Source of the DNA: Asparagopsis taxiformis
Lineage: Eukaryota; Rhodophyta; Florideophyceae; Bonnemaisoniales; Bonnemaisoniaceae
Direction of reading: 5' to 3'
Length of the DNA stretch: 64,000 nucleotides
Assembly (NCBI GenBank): GCA_030407315.1
Contig: JALQPE010002389.1
Location: forward strand, 1 to 64,000
Below the pieces are notes generated by a model that saw only the letters and a program-made list of their open reading frames with translations, was not told the DNA's origin and made no database searches. Every line of letters starts with the position of its first letter. The stretch's first letter is position 1. Shown one piece after another: positions 21,099-32,601 of the stretch. The translations under genes and the position numbers were made by a program.

Positions 21099-21612
21099 AA
21101 CGTTTTCTATCTTTTCTAGATGGGTCTACAAGACTGTTCAGAATTAGTCAACCTCGATTAAGTCGATGGTATCCATCGATACATGCTCCGTATCTTTCTG
21201 GCCTGTTCCTTCGTCCAGGGACTGTCTGCATTCTGTAACAATGATTGCCCTCCACTTGGCAAAATATTCCTCAAAATAATACCGGTATTATTTTCCGCAC
21301 TACTCTGCCAGGTGGAGCTACGGCATTGGATGGGACTGCACAGGCCCCGAAGCTACTAGAGGCGTGCTCAATGACAGGGTAAAACTCTTAACCGTAGTAG
21401 ACATGACGCTTTCTAGTCGCAGAGTGAGCTGAAAAATAAGAACGATAGCTATTGTTTCCAGTACACCATGTAGTACGTAGCATGCTAGGTGCACCTTTTC
21501 CACTCATATCCTAGACAGTTTCATATCTAAAGGTTTCTATTTCTCCTCAGTCTGCCTCGTCGTAATTATTTTACTTCAAAGGTTATGAAACTTTACTTAT
21601 CCGCTTCCATTA
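21099..21612. other. Convergent intergenic region
   Basis: Separates the 3' ends of two convergent genes. It holds a single copy of the dyad module (21230-21345) and no gene. Confidence 0.6.
21230..21345. repeat. Intergenic dyad module, cluster 4 (single copy)
   Basis: The perfect core AATAATACCGGTATTATT, extended by AA and TT on its two sides, lies at 21274-21295. It is flanked by CTCCACTTGGC on the left, GCCAGGTGGAG on the right, and ATTGG further right. Being single and symmetric, it is the cleanest example of the module. Confidence 0.85.
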
Positions 21613-23136
21613 TCAATCTTCCTCATCAAGGAAAACTTCAACGTAGCTTTCACTCCCATCTTCTTCATTTCCATGTCCGCTATCCTCCTCAAACGCGGTA
21701 CTACGCTGTTCCAAGTGTTGTTCATCGAATTTTTCGTTAGTAATTGTCAGTACATCTTCGCAGAGATGCCTCTTACAGATTCGCTCACTCGGCAACATCG
21801 CCTTTCCTAATTGTTTGAGCTCGTCTTGTACACTTTCTTCGAAGGTCTGACCTGATTGTACCTTGAAAATTCCTAGAATCCCGGAAGCGATTGCATAGAC
21901 AAATCTGAGTGAATTGCAGGAACGTCGCAGGAAAACCATTCTACTCGTGCATTGAAGGAAAGCAATTGCAGTGTTCAGGGCTACCTCCAGGATATTGATT
22001 CTCCTTCGAATCATCCTTTTGGCCACACATCCCGATATCTCGACTTCGTACTGAATGATGACAACCATCTCTTTCCGCTCAGCGATGAATTGTATCAAGA
22101 TCTCGGAATTCTTGTCATCCACAACTTTCCGTTCCTCAGGCCTTAGATTTCCGTTGGTCACACGGGTATCGGGGATAACATCCATATCTCGAATGAGATC
22201 GTGAGTTGGAAACTCGAAAGTGATAGAGGCGTCCGTTTCCAACACTAGAGCGAACCCCAGTTCGACAAGGAATCGATGGCGCACCTGCTCTCTAGACTTG
22301 TTCAGGAAACCGAGCACCTTTGTCAGCGCAACTTTCGTAACAGCCAAAGATATTTCACGCTTGCTCAACTGTCCACCATTTCCATCTGTTTTCCTCCGCT
22401 TCCTAGCCCCTCCGTCAATGCTTCCTGCAGGCTGGTTTCGGCCATCGCCAGTGGCACCATAAACAACTTCTTCGATTATTTTGTCCGGAATGTACTTGTT
22501 CTCCTTCCAGACGTTGAACGCATTCGAATCGCGTCCAGAGCTCGAGCCTTCCACTGTACGGCCTGTACCCGACTTTTCCTTCTGAATGTTCCGCAGGAGA
22601 GACATCACCACTTGGAATCGAAGCTCGATGTTGTTCTTCCCGGTGTTGGATTGGAACACATCCCTCTTGTCATTGCTCTGCTTCGCAAACATCATTGCAG
22701 AGAGCAACCTGCAACCACGGAGGTCGTAGATTCCTTGGTTGGTGTAAATTGTCGCCCCAGCATCAATCTTGTCGACCAGCAAAGGTACAACAGTTCCAAA
22801 TACTGCACACAGAAAATTGTAAGAAAACGATAGTTCTGCTGACTGCGAGATGCGCAAACGGTCCCTGTCCTTGTCAGTCATCCCCTTCTTCGAATTGCCC
22901 TGACTCTGCTGTAATAAACCATCACAGATGTCTTTCACACCCTGTAATTCCGTTACTATAAACTCGACGCGACTCATCAGCTTTTCGATTTGCTGGCGTT
23001 GGGACGTTCGATCATCGTCGATTTCATCCATCCTCTCCCCAATACGACGAACTTCCCCAGTCACTGTCCTGAATCCCTCTCGAATAATCCCTGCTAGGCA
23101 GTCATTTGGATTTTCCTCACGACGCTGAGATTCCAT
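21613..23136 (-). CDS. Coiled-coil nuclear protein of the transposon, unknown function
   Basis: Intronless 507-residue protein from the ATG at 23136. Residues about 15-75 are predicted by eye to form a coiled coil (TVTGEVRRIGERMDEIDDDR and following heptads). A basic motif, ARKRRKTDG, near residue 245 looks like a nuclear localisation signal, and the C-terminus is very acidic. No catalytic motif is evident. Its position next to the right subterminal repeats and its coiled coil invite comparison with the repeat-binding TnpA-type accessory proteins of CACTA elements, but I see no sequence support for that. Confidence 0.65.
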   Translation of the reverse strand: MESQRREENPNDCLAGIIREGFRTVTGEVRRIGERMDEIDDDRTSQRQQIEKLMSRVEFIVTELQGVKDICDGLLQQSQGNSKKGMTDKDRDRLRISQSAELSFSYNFLCAVFGTVVPLLVDKIDAGATIYTNQGIYDLRGCRLLSAMMFAKQSNDKRDVFQSNTGKNNIELRFQVVMSLLRNIQKEKSGTGRTVEGSSSGRDSNAFNVWKENKYIPDKIIEEVVYGATGDGRNQPAGSIDGGARKRRKTDGNGGQLSKREISLAVTKVALTKVLGFLNKSREQVRHRFLVELGFALVLETDASITFEFPTHDLIRDMDVIPDTRVTNGNLRPEERKVVDDKNSEILIQFIAERKEMVVIIQYEVEISGCVAKRMIRRRINILEVALNTAIAFLQCTSRMVFLRRSCNSLRFVYAIASGILGIFKVQSGQTFEESVQDELKQLGKAMLPSERICKRHLCEDVLTITNEKFDEQHLEQRSTAFEEDSGHGNEEDGSESYVEVFLDEED

Positions 23137-23454
23137 CTTCCGTCAAACTTCGCCTCTCGTTCCAATCGCAAAGTGTCACTCCAGACGATTTTCCTGCAAC
23201 GAGAATGCTAGCAATAGTAACAAATAATGCCAACTACTCTACTCATATCCTCGGAAAACGACCGATTTTCTCCTACCTTTTTTGTAACGGTCATTTCCAT
23301 GTGACCATGCATCCTCTACACTTCTCACTACTAGTAGCTTCAGAATAGTTTCCTCTCTTCTCTACTTGAACTCACATGCGAACACATTGTACAACCCTAT
23401 CCTGGACAACTATTGCAACATTGAATCTCAGAAAATACCAATCACCAATTACTA
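23137..23454. other. Upstream region of the coiled-coil gene
   Basis: Presumed promoter and 5' UTR of the minus-strand gene starting at 23136. No motif is convincing, and the GGCAGT repeats begin immediately to its right. Confidence 0.4.
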
Positions 23455-23828
23455 TCAAGGCAGTACTTGCAGGCAGTACAATTCACTGCCGGAGCCAGTA
23501 TATTTTACTGCCTGATTCTAATGCCAGGCCATTTGCCAGGGCAGTACTGTACGGCAGTACATTCCATTGCAGAAATCATCAAAAATCACTGCATTGCACT
23601 ACTGCCCTGTGGTACCAGCAAAAATTACTAGAATTTGCTATCGTACAGTACTGCATTCTGCTACATACCGTACTGCCAGGAAATTTTGTATTTTACTGTC
23701 TGCGGCACTAGAACTGAAAAAATTAAAATAGTAATTTTACTGCCTCAGGCACTACATTGCTCAGGCAGTGATTTCTACTGCCTCAGGCAGTAAATTTACT
23801 ACATTTTTTGATCTCAAACTCAGTAGTG
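23455..23828. repeat. Right subterminal repeats and CACTA terminus
   Basis: The same GGCAGT/ACTGCC array as at 1-1210, in inverted arrangement. It ends at 23821-23828 CAGTAGTG, which reads CACTACTG inward. The 25-base identity to the left side (23776-23800 versus 46-70) lies 28 bases from this end. The next bases (AGGCAAGC) belong to a gypsy-derived ORF; with a 3-bp target duplication AGG would be expected on the left side, which is not visible. Confidence 0.75.
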
Positions 23829-25367
23829 AGGCAAGCATAAGGGCGGCGAGTTCTCGCCTTCCCAGCGGGAATCTTCAAGTGTCGCGTTCAACTCCGCTGT
23901 CGGCACAGCCAAGTTCGCCGTCCGGTTATTGATGTTGCGGTTCGCGCGATAACCGAACACTCGGTAGTCAAGTGACGACACTTGCAAGCTTGTGGACCGA
24001 GTCAGGTATCGAGCGTGTACACGCATATAACATTCCAACATACCGGTATCCGGGCGGGGTGGATACGCAAACCACCTTGACCTAGTGATAGGTAAATCCG
24101 GAATACTTCCCTGGTTCGAATGAGGCTCGAACAGCCGACGGGTCATCCGCTCAACATACAAGGCATCGCCTGGGTGAAGAAGAAAAGTGCGGTCACACTG
24201 CAAAGTGTGAGGAACACGAAAATGCCGCATCGGCCGACAAGAAGGAAGTTGAGCGTAAGCTGACCAGCTGTTTGGCAGCGCATGGGGATTACGGCGTTTG
24301 ACGCCTACCATCAGACGAAGATCTCGACGCAAGTCGGTGTGGTTCTCGTTCACGAACTCCCGGAGGGGTAGACGGGCGAAGGGATAATACTCCCAGGAGC
24401 TCGCAAATACCTTGCAAAAGGCAACTCGTGTGAGTCAAAGACCATGAGTTCCGAAGCATTCGAAGGATAAAATTCGCCCTCGCGACGCCAGTCGGCGGAA
24501 GGAGCCGGTACCCTTTTTGGGAAGAGTAAGTCGGTGCCGCCGAACTCCCCACAGGAACGGAAGATTGATATGGATCCACAAGAGGACCTCTACCCAAGCT
24601 TGTATCTTGCGGCTGTGCCGTCCCGCTTCCACCATAAGCATACGCCGCTAGCGTTGAGTTGCTGGCCACAGCCCCGCGGTTAACTTCTTCGGTCGCTTGG
24701 CGATTACGAGCATCAAGAACAAATTGCCGATTACGGCTGTACAAGTCTTCGTAAGGATTCCTGGACGCGACCGGCTCAGCCGTAGCGGGCTTCCGCGCAT
24801 ATGGATCCGGATACTCCGAGGGTCGGGGAACGATGGTACGACCTGTGGTGGCAGGAGCGACGGCAGTCGCGGGGGTCGGAACAGGCTGCGAAGCAGCAGG
24901 GGCATCAACAACAATCTCTTCCGGTTCCGGCGTCTGGCGAGGCGAACGGGGAGAACCCTGCTTGTCGATTGGCGGCGAACGCGGAGTGTTCCGTTGGACT
25001 TCCACTTCTTCTACCTCCGGGCGAGGGTCACTGACAGAAGCAATTGCCTTGGACGGCGCAGCCGGATGACTTGACTTGGCCTTGAGAGGCGTCCCCTTCG
25101 GCGAGGGTTCCGTGGAACGGCGAGTGGATGACGGCGACGGAGCCTGTGCTTGAACATTCCCTGAAGAGGGCGGGACTTGAGAACGGTAGCCGGCGGCTGC
25201 GCAGAAGAAGCAGGGGCTGCAGCGGCAGATGCCGAAGGGTTTGTTGACGGCGTAGCCGGAGTCGCATTCGCGCGCGACGCCTGGTGGCGTGTTGTTGGTC
25301 GGCGAGAAGACGCCCGGGTTGAACGAGGAGGCATGTTGCCTTGTGGGCTGTTACCGTGTGCAGCCAT
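23829..25367 (-). pseudogene. Relic of the gypsy antisense ORF
   Basis: Starts at the ATG at 25367 (MAAHGNSPQGN, then RRPTTRHQAS) and matches the antisense ORF of the gypsy element at 39900-43166. The best block, in the frame of 23829-24353, includes SAYAQLPSCRPMRHFRVPHT, TFLLHPGDALYVERM, RSRWFAYPPRPDTG and SPPLCLP, each nearly identical to its counterpart. Between 24290 and 24650 the match hops between frames, so indels have broken the gene. It is cut at 23828 by the end of the DNA transposon. TATA-like GTATATAAGGG lies about 25 bp upstream of the ATG, suggesting its own promoter opposite to the retroelement genes. Confidence 0.8.
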
Positions 25368-25842
25368 GCTGATGATCTTCCGCCCTTATATACACTCCAC
25401 TGGAGTTAGTGATCGCCAAAGAAGAAATCAACGGACAAGCCGTACGGTCGCAGCAGGCGTGAGCCTTTTTCTTGAAACCCGAAGGGACACCTAAAATACG
25501 CAAAGCGGGTGTTACCCTTAACGCAAGAAAGGTCGCGTATCACGCAAGCAAGCTACCGAAAGGTACGGAATTCAAATCGCCAGGCAGGCGATCGCTTCGC
25601 AATCCGGAACGGCGGGCTGGAAAACACGGCAGTGCCGGTGAAGAGGATGAAGAAACCCGAAGGGTCGTGAGTCAGATGGATGAGCGAGGCTCGGGGTGAA
25701 CCGTGTGCACGGGTAAATATAACAGCCAATTTTTGGCGCGCAAAATTTTTACCCGGCTGGCCGGCCACGGCGGTGGAAATTATTTGGGAATTTAAAATCA
25801 ACGGATTTTTGGAATTTTAATTGTCGGGACGACAATTGGCTT

Positions 25843-25853
25843 AGGAGGGGGCG
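25843..25853 (+). other. Polypurine tract of truncated gypsy element
   Basis: AGGAGGGGGCG directly precedes the LTR start TGTCATACC. The full gypsy element has AGGAGGGGGCCG at the same position. It shows that this element runs in the plus direction. Confidence 0.8.
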
Positions 25854-25854
25854 A

Positions 25855-26513
25855 TGTCATACCACGGAGTGGTCTGCCCTGGTGGGGTCGTGTCGACATC
25901 CTATTGGACGACCCCGGTTCAGGAATAACCAATGGAAACAGCCTCGCTGTACCTCAGACCAGTGAGGGAGAGGGACCCATTGGGACAACTAAAGACCCCA
26001 CAAGGGGCAAATTTTAACTAAGCTGACTCAGCTAACTTTACACTGTAACACTAACAGTCGGTGATCTCGCGGGCTCCCGCAGTCGCCATAATCAGGGATC
26101 TGATTGGTGCACATAAGGATATTTATTCCTAACTGTCTACCTACCCTAACTGTTTACAGTAACTTAGTTTAGTATAAAATGCCTCTGGATTAGCCAGAGT
26201 GCTTAACCTTTAGAGGTAACGTAAACTCACGTGGAATTTACGACTCCACTGAACAGTGTTTGCATTGCTCTATTCCATCCTTCCAGGACGAATTAGCTTT
26301 AGCTATACAGCTCGACGGGTTACGTCTTTCGCTCCATCAATACGCACTTTGTGCGTGAGCACCCCCCAACCTTCACCCGGTATTACCGGCAGACCTTTCG
26401 GGGTATACTCGCTATTGGCGGTTGACGCAAGATTCGCTTGCTCTACCACACTACCGAGGCTCGGGACACCTGTAGGGTGGTTTTGCCGCTTTGCGGATTT
26501 TCTACCTACTACA
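25855..26513 (+). repeat. 3' LTR of a truncated gypsy element (659 bp)
   Basis: Begins TGTCATACC and ends GCGGATTTTCTACCTACTACA-like sequence (TG...CA). It aligns with the reverse complement of the LTR at 38718-39400 over blocks including GACCCCACAAGGGGCAAATT and GATATTTATTCCTAAC. It contains TTAGTATAAAA near 26166, a TATA box conserved in the other LTR. No primer binding site follows, so it is a 3' or solo LTR. Confidence 0.82.
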
Positions 26514-29500
26514 TTCAGGACATCCAAGATGTAACGCAGCAAATTTCCACGGGGCGAAGCGATCATGAGATACAGACAGCTGCAAAAAATATGACCACTG
26601 AGTTGTTACCTCTTCCTTCCCAGAATGTAATCCAGACTGACAATCATCAGTTTACTTTCTATTGATAAGCGAAGAAGGAAAACCGTGTCTATTGCTTTAC
26701 TGAAGCTTTCAGAACTTCTTCAAATAGACAGGCGTATACCTCAAAAAGCATTGATGGCTCATCCAACTCTCTATTAAAATACCTATTTGGCCCTGGTTGT
26801 GAAACGTCACCTATCAATATCACAGGGTGTGGGACACTCCGTTTTTGCAGGGGCGAGAATGCAAACTAATTGCATCGAAAACAGCTAAGGAGCTGGGGTT
26901 GGATCGCTGAGTGGTCACAGCCGCGTTAAGGGATATGTCTGAAAGGTCTAGAACTAAGGTAACGGGTGCAGCGGGCAATGGATCAACGAAAGGTTGGCGC
27001 CGATCGACTTTATAATCCACGGATATGTTTACTAGCGCGAAACGACAGCAGAGACGCGAGACGTTCCACAAGTGTACGCCGGCGCGGGCACTCGTCATCC
27101 TAAATTAGTATCGACCCTGTTACCGGGAGTGTCAATATTAGTTTACTGTAGTAGAAGTACACGAAAAGTGTCAGTGTAGTGAGAATTTGTAAGGACCATC
27201 AAGTCCACCCCACTGGTTCGCCGGGACCATCGGTCCTGGACAACCGAGATCTGACTTTAACGTATTTAGTGAGGTGAATCACCGCAAACGGGTACAATAA
27301 AGTCAGCACAATTGTGTAATACATCCTATTCGCCTGTAAAGCGCCTTACAACAGCTCTTTAGCATGCAACCTCTCTCGTGAGAGTAGATCAACGATTCCC
27401 AATCGTGTGCCGTCGCGCGTGAACCGCACAACACACCGCGACGCGCCGTGACGCCGAGTCACGGCTGTGCAGGAGAATCCTACTGCGATGTAGTAAGACG
27501 AGATCCGGTGCTGGCAGTGTCGCATTCCATCCGGTCCGACTCACACAAGGAGATAATCCGTTCGGAGAATTCGCGAGCCCAGGTTACCTTTAAGTATGTT
27601 GGGGACGGCAGACCGAAATACTACTGGTCGGAGGGATCTCGTGGAAGACCCGCTCTACCACTTTATCGACTTCTTAGTCTAAGGCCGTTGCAGGATTGGA
27701 TCCTCGAGTATTACTCATTTGCATCCTTTTGTGTAGTGCAATGCCCGAGCTTTCGATTCGACTTAGGGTACTGAGCCGATTCAGCTAAGCACCGCAAGGT
27801 TTTCGAGACCTCATGTCTCGGTAGTCAGGCTCAGGGTAGAGGTGGTAGAGCTCAGGAGGATCGCCTGTTTGACTGTGGGTTGTAGGGCCACACAGACGAT
27901 TCGTCGAGAATCTTGGTTCAAGTGATACTGCTATGCAGGTGAGAGGTTGGCTTGTCAGGCCAAACCTAAAGGGGTAGAAGGGATAGCGCAAGAACTGTAT
28001 CAGTGGTACACTGAAGTGGTAGTGTGTGACGGTGATACACCGGGTGTCAACGGACACTTAGTGTGTGAGGGGAATGACCAACGGTCGAGAAGGAAATGAA
28101 GGGGAGCTGATACAGCGTGAATGGTGGTCCACCAAGCAGATGAGGGTACCTGATAGGTGGAGAAGGGTGAGTGGGCACGCGTGCCACGGGTGGCACGTGC
28201 AGGGAAGAGACCCTGAAAGGGCAGAGGAGAAGCTGATAAAGCGAGACGGCGATGCCGGAGGCGCTGATACAGCGGCAAGAGTAAGGCCTGACTTGTGCCA
28301 CGCACTATAACCACAGGCCGAGTAGGCAAACAGTTACTGCGATCCGCAGGATGGGAGCGAAGCGACACGATCAGGTCCGATGGTACACCAAGAGGCCGAA
28401 GACTCCTGATAGAGGGGCACGCGCGCCACAGGTTGCGCGTGGTAAAGGAGCAATGCTGATACAGCAGGTGGAAGCTGTAGGACCTCAGCCCTTGTAGATA
28501 GATTGTACCTCCGAGGAGGATAAGAGGATATGGATAAGGCTTCGAACTCACGAGTGAGAGCGCCGATTCCACGAGGCTGACGCCTCGTGCGATCCTAGTA
28601 GCCCGAGGGCGGTGTCGGGTGGATCGATCCCTCGGAGCCCGGACACCTGTCCCCCAACCCGGTAGCGGGTGGTAGAGCGGGGTCCAGGAGGGCTGGATCT
28701 AACCTGCCGGAGGGATCTATCGGCCGTGGCCGTCCTCAACCCACTCAAGGGTTAACTAGACACTTAGCGCGATGGATCCCCGCGGGGAATTGTGGTCACC
28801 TCCACGCGTGGCTGCCCACACGACGGATTCCGCAACTGTGATACCGCCGGCGGCTGCGGTCGAGACCGATTGAGAAGCCCACGGGCGTTGGCTCGGTTGA
28901 CCAGCTGGGAGTGCCGAACCGACAGCGCTCCCAGTCGGTAGCCTTGTCCCGGTGGGCGGAAGGCCACTCCCGGTCGCCTGACGGCGTTAAAAGAAGCGGG
29001 AAGGTGGTCCACTACCGCGGAGACGAAATGCCCTAGGGCAATTCACGTGCACTCCCTCCGGAGGAGGCTCGCGGCGGGCAATTGGGGAAATGTGCGAGCG
29101 ATCCCCAATTGGAGATCGGAACGGAGCGGCTGGTATCCGGTAAGGGAACTTCCGCCGCCGTTTAGTTGTAAGTTAAAAGACCACGGTCGAAAGATTTGGA
29201 ACCGAAACGATCTGCCTTTATTGTAGCTTAGTGGTCAATCCGTTGACCTTAAATGGTCAACGAAACTGCTGGGACCGGACCAGGACCAATGGTCCCGGTC
29301 CGGCGTCCAATGGACCTTGTGGGGTGTTTATGCGGCCCAGGGTCCTTACAGAATAAGCTGCTACGTTGCTACGTGTAAACTAATAGAAACGGCCAGCCGT
29401 AACGTACACGTGCACAGTTGTAACGGGAGAATTCCCCCGCTCGCACACGTGTGTGACTAATCACGCCTATATCGCTACACGTGGCACGCTCGCCGAAGGG

Positions 29501-30984
29501 TCCCGCGCAAGCAATGTGGCCCGGTGCCAATGCAAGGCGGCACGCGCCCATTCGCCCTTGGGCGACAATTCCCTTGCCACGTCACCGCGGCTAGTGATTA
29601 CCAACGCGGCTCTTCACGGCTGATTCCTTATCGAACACCCACTCACGCTCTCGAGCGTACCGCTTAAGCGACCCTTCCTGGCGCCCATTCCAGACGCCTG
29701 GAATTGTCCCTCCCGCGACCGCTCGCAGCGCAATACGGGACGAGTCCCACAGAAGCCAAAAGGCAAACGCCGGATCAGCGACGAACGGGTACCGGAAGGG
29801 TGCCAGGCTCTATAGCCAAGGGAGAAGAAGGCTGGATGAGATGGCGAAACGCACCCTGGGAGCAAAATGAAAACCGAACTTCCGGTACTTTACAATCGAA
29901 GAACTGGGCGACCCGCCGTAGAATAAATACTATGTTACAACACGGTGGCTATCCCTAAGTGAACTTCTACAGCTGTCAGTGGATATGCTAAATACTGGTA
30001 CAGTAGGGCGGTCGGAAAAACCCTAAGTTGGTTGCGTGGCCAGCGCGGTCCACGCAGTGTGAGTGTGTTGTACATAAGTTAGTGTCAGTGTACATAAAGT
30101 GTACCACTGGTTACACGTGTGTTGTGCCCAGTGATTCACTGTGGTGCGAAAAATTAGACCACTTATGAAAAATAAAATTTGACAATAAATTACAAATTTT
30201 GCGACGTTACACGTCGCGCAGGCGTACCGCCACGTGGTATTGCACCACATCCCTGTGATGCAATTTATGTTGCGAGCGCGAACGCGGGTCGGAGCGATGG
30301 CGTCGAGTTGAGTCTGCGTGCATCCGCGTTTAGTTAGTAAGCGAGCGTACGCGTGGCGATACAATTACGTGTCACGGCGCGCCTGCGCGAACGCGTGCGA
30401 TTACGAGCCCGGCGCCACGTGTAGCGATTTCTACGAATTTCCCTTTATTTCCCCTTTTTGGGTTTTTTATGACGAAAGTCTTTTTCCCAAATATTTCCCT
30501 TTTTGCGTTCGAGCGAACGGCCGCCGGCCGGCCACGCAAGGACAACCTGTCCTTAGCAGTTAGCTATGAATGGTCGTTCTGCTTCGCACCTTACCAATAA
30601 ACAGCCAGCATCTTCGCAGCTACGAGTTCAGCGTTTAGCGAATCGCGAGGACCGATTGCGTTGAAACGTTGCGTGCGGGGTTGCTCACGATCGCCGACGT
30701 TCGCGTGCGCGCTGCCATAAACCGATCGTCGAACTGCGTCGCACCGCGATAGCGCGCGTTGTGTCGCACGCCACTAGGCCAGGGATTTACGACCCCCGTG
30801 TGGATCGCGTTGTGCTCGAGTTTACTCAGTGATCTCCCCCTGAGATCACGGCTTGCGCCGGCCCGCGAATCCCGTGGTGCGATCGATCCCTACGCGTTCC
30901 GCCGTTGTACCACCCGATCGCCACCGCGACCGAGCGACGCACGAAACGCAAGTTCAACCAGCGCGATCCGGTTCACCTCGCCCT
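26514..30984. other. GC-rich repetitive DNA without recognisable genes
   Basis: No reading frame here is credible as a protein. CTGATACAGC-type motifs recur near 28107, 28261 and 28453. Short palindromic GGACCAT/ATGGTCC stretches appear near 27220-27240 and 29270-29310, and an inverted repeat of CCAATTGGGG occurs near 29077-29112. It may be the internal part and LTR of a non-autonomous retroelement ending near 31040, but I cannot place its left boundary. Confidence 0.35.
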
Positions 30985-31060
30985 GATACGGCTGCAATTC
31001 TAGAACTCCCTTAGCAATCGCCACCCCGGCTGGTCCTACAACTGGTCTCTCGACCTAGAA
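30985..31060 (+). repeat. LTR 3' end and gypsy-type primer binding site
   Basis: TTCTAGAACT near 30998 followed by an LTR-like end CTACA at 31040, a 2-base spacer, and TGGTCTCTCGACCTAGAA at 31043-31060. That 18-base string is identical to the primer binding site next to the 5' LTR of the gypsy element at 38718-57433. No gag ORF follows, so this is a degenerate or non-autonomous element. Confidence 0.6.
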
Positions 31061-32601
31061 TTGCGCGAACCGACGTGCGAACTCAGCGAAGGACAGAAAC
31101 TCCGCTTGGGGAAACACGGGACGCCAAAACCTATCGCTTACTCTAATTTTCCCTTTTTCCGTTCGTCGTGCGGGACAGCAAGGGCGATTGAAGCGTGCGC
31201 GCGTATCGCTATCCCGGAAGTGGTGCTATAGCCTCTCTGGTTTTGTATAACTACCCTATCTCTATTACGACAGTTCGCCGCGGGAACGACGCGATCGACG
31301 ACGCAGCGCGTGCGCGCGCTATTCTGCAACCCTAACGCGGGTTCGGCGGTGCCGAAAATATTGGGTTCGCGGACGATCGAGATCCCGTCTTCGCGCGTTC
31401 CGAGCGAGGAAGAAGCCCTCCTGCGAGCGAGCTCGTCTCCCTCACCCTTACTACGCGCGCCCGATACGCAGACAATTTACGGGAAGCGCTTCCCTTTTTA
31501 CTTGCCAATTTTTCGACGCGCCGACGCGAGATTTTGACGCGCGCCGAATTCCCCTTTCTCTTTTCCCATCATCCCTTTTTCCCTTTTTCCTAGGCGACGA
31601 TCGAACGCAACCCACAGGATAAGTAATTTTTTGAAAAATCAGTAAATTTTATGGTCTGGACCATTAGAAATTAGTGGAATGGTAAACCATAAAAAAATCG
31701 CAGAAATTACCGGCGCCGTGCCATAGATAAGTAGTGGAAATACCGTAAAGAATGTAATGGAATGAAACTGCGCCGTGGGAGTGGGTATAAGCACCGTGAC
31801 ATGGTGGAAATTTCCACTACTGTACGGAAAAATAACATTGGAAAGGACAAAGACACGTCGCGTTGGTCATGACGGTGACCGGAGGTGGCATATTCCATTA
31901 TTTTTAGAATTTACTTGCTGGAATCACGAAACGAGGGAACCATATGTATGACAGTACCATGTTGGACTCGAACCATGAACATTGATGGTCACGCCGGTCT
32001 GAGGTACTGGTGGTAGTCGTAGCAATGTAGTGACGGTAGAGGGATGGAGTGGTACTGACTGTTCCAACGCGCCATACCCTTCGATGACGTCACGTTTTGG
32101 ACGTCCATGCAGAATCATATGAAAGAGGCGAGATACAGAGTGTATGACGTGAACTAGCTAATCTCGTTATGGTCATTGTTCTACCATAGGTAGGGTACGG
32201 TCGAAAGAGTAGATAATTGTACTTGAGTTTAGTTCCTGTAGTATTACTTAGTAAAGAATGGCACCATCTATGTTGATTTTTAGCACAGATACTACGGCAT
32301 AGTTACTGTCGAAGTCGCAAAATTTTGTAATAAAGTCACTCCCGCATACACAAGATTGACCTGAATAGTGAGTTCCGCCCTGGCTTTAAGCGTTACTAGT
32401 ATCTTAAACGCAGTATTAGTGGATTTGAAAACTTGTGCGGCAGTAGGGAACAAGGTAGTGATTTCGTATCATACGATAAAAATGAAAAATTGGACGTTAC
32501 AGACATGGGTGAAGTAGTATCTAGTGAAGAAGTCGACGAAGACTTGTCCTAAACAAAATTGCAGATAGTGCGTTGTAGTATCTTTATTTCATGGAGGAAC
32601 T
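31061..32601. other. Non-coding region
   Basis: I see no gene. The left part resembles a decayed retroelement leader; the right part (31610-32590) is AT-rich with repeated GTGGAA/GGAAAT strings and presumably contains the promoter of the gene at 32602. Confidence 0.4.

Larger units (their letters stand above)
1..23828 (+). mobile_element. Giant CACTA/EnSpm-like DNA transposon with chromatin/DNA-modification cargo (left end at or beyond window edge)
   Basis: Three independent signs define the element. It carries a Tnp2-like DDE transposase (2610-6310). Dense GGCAGT/ACTGCC repeats lie at both sides (1-1210 and 23455-23828), and the 25-base string at 46-70 recurs exactly in inverted orientation at 23776-23800. 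Read inward, the right terminus (23828 leftward) begins CACTACTGAG, the signature of CACTA elements. Just beyond 23828 the sequence is the interior of a gypsy-derived ORF, so the boundary is sharp. Positions 3-21 (CTCTACTGTGTCTGAAATC) match the right terminus at 15 of 19 bases by eye, so the left end may lie at the window edge, but no target duplication can be verified. Six genes fill the interior. Classification is an inference from motifs; a KDZ-type element, which shares the same transposase superclade, is the main alternative. Confidence 0.72.
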
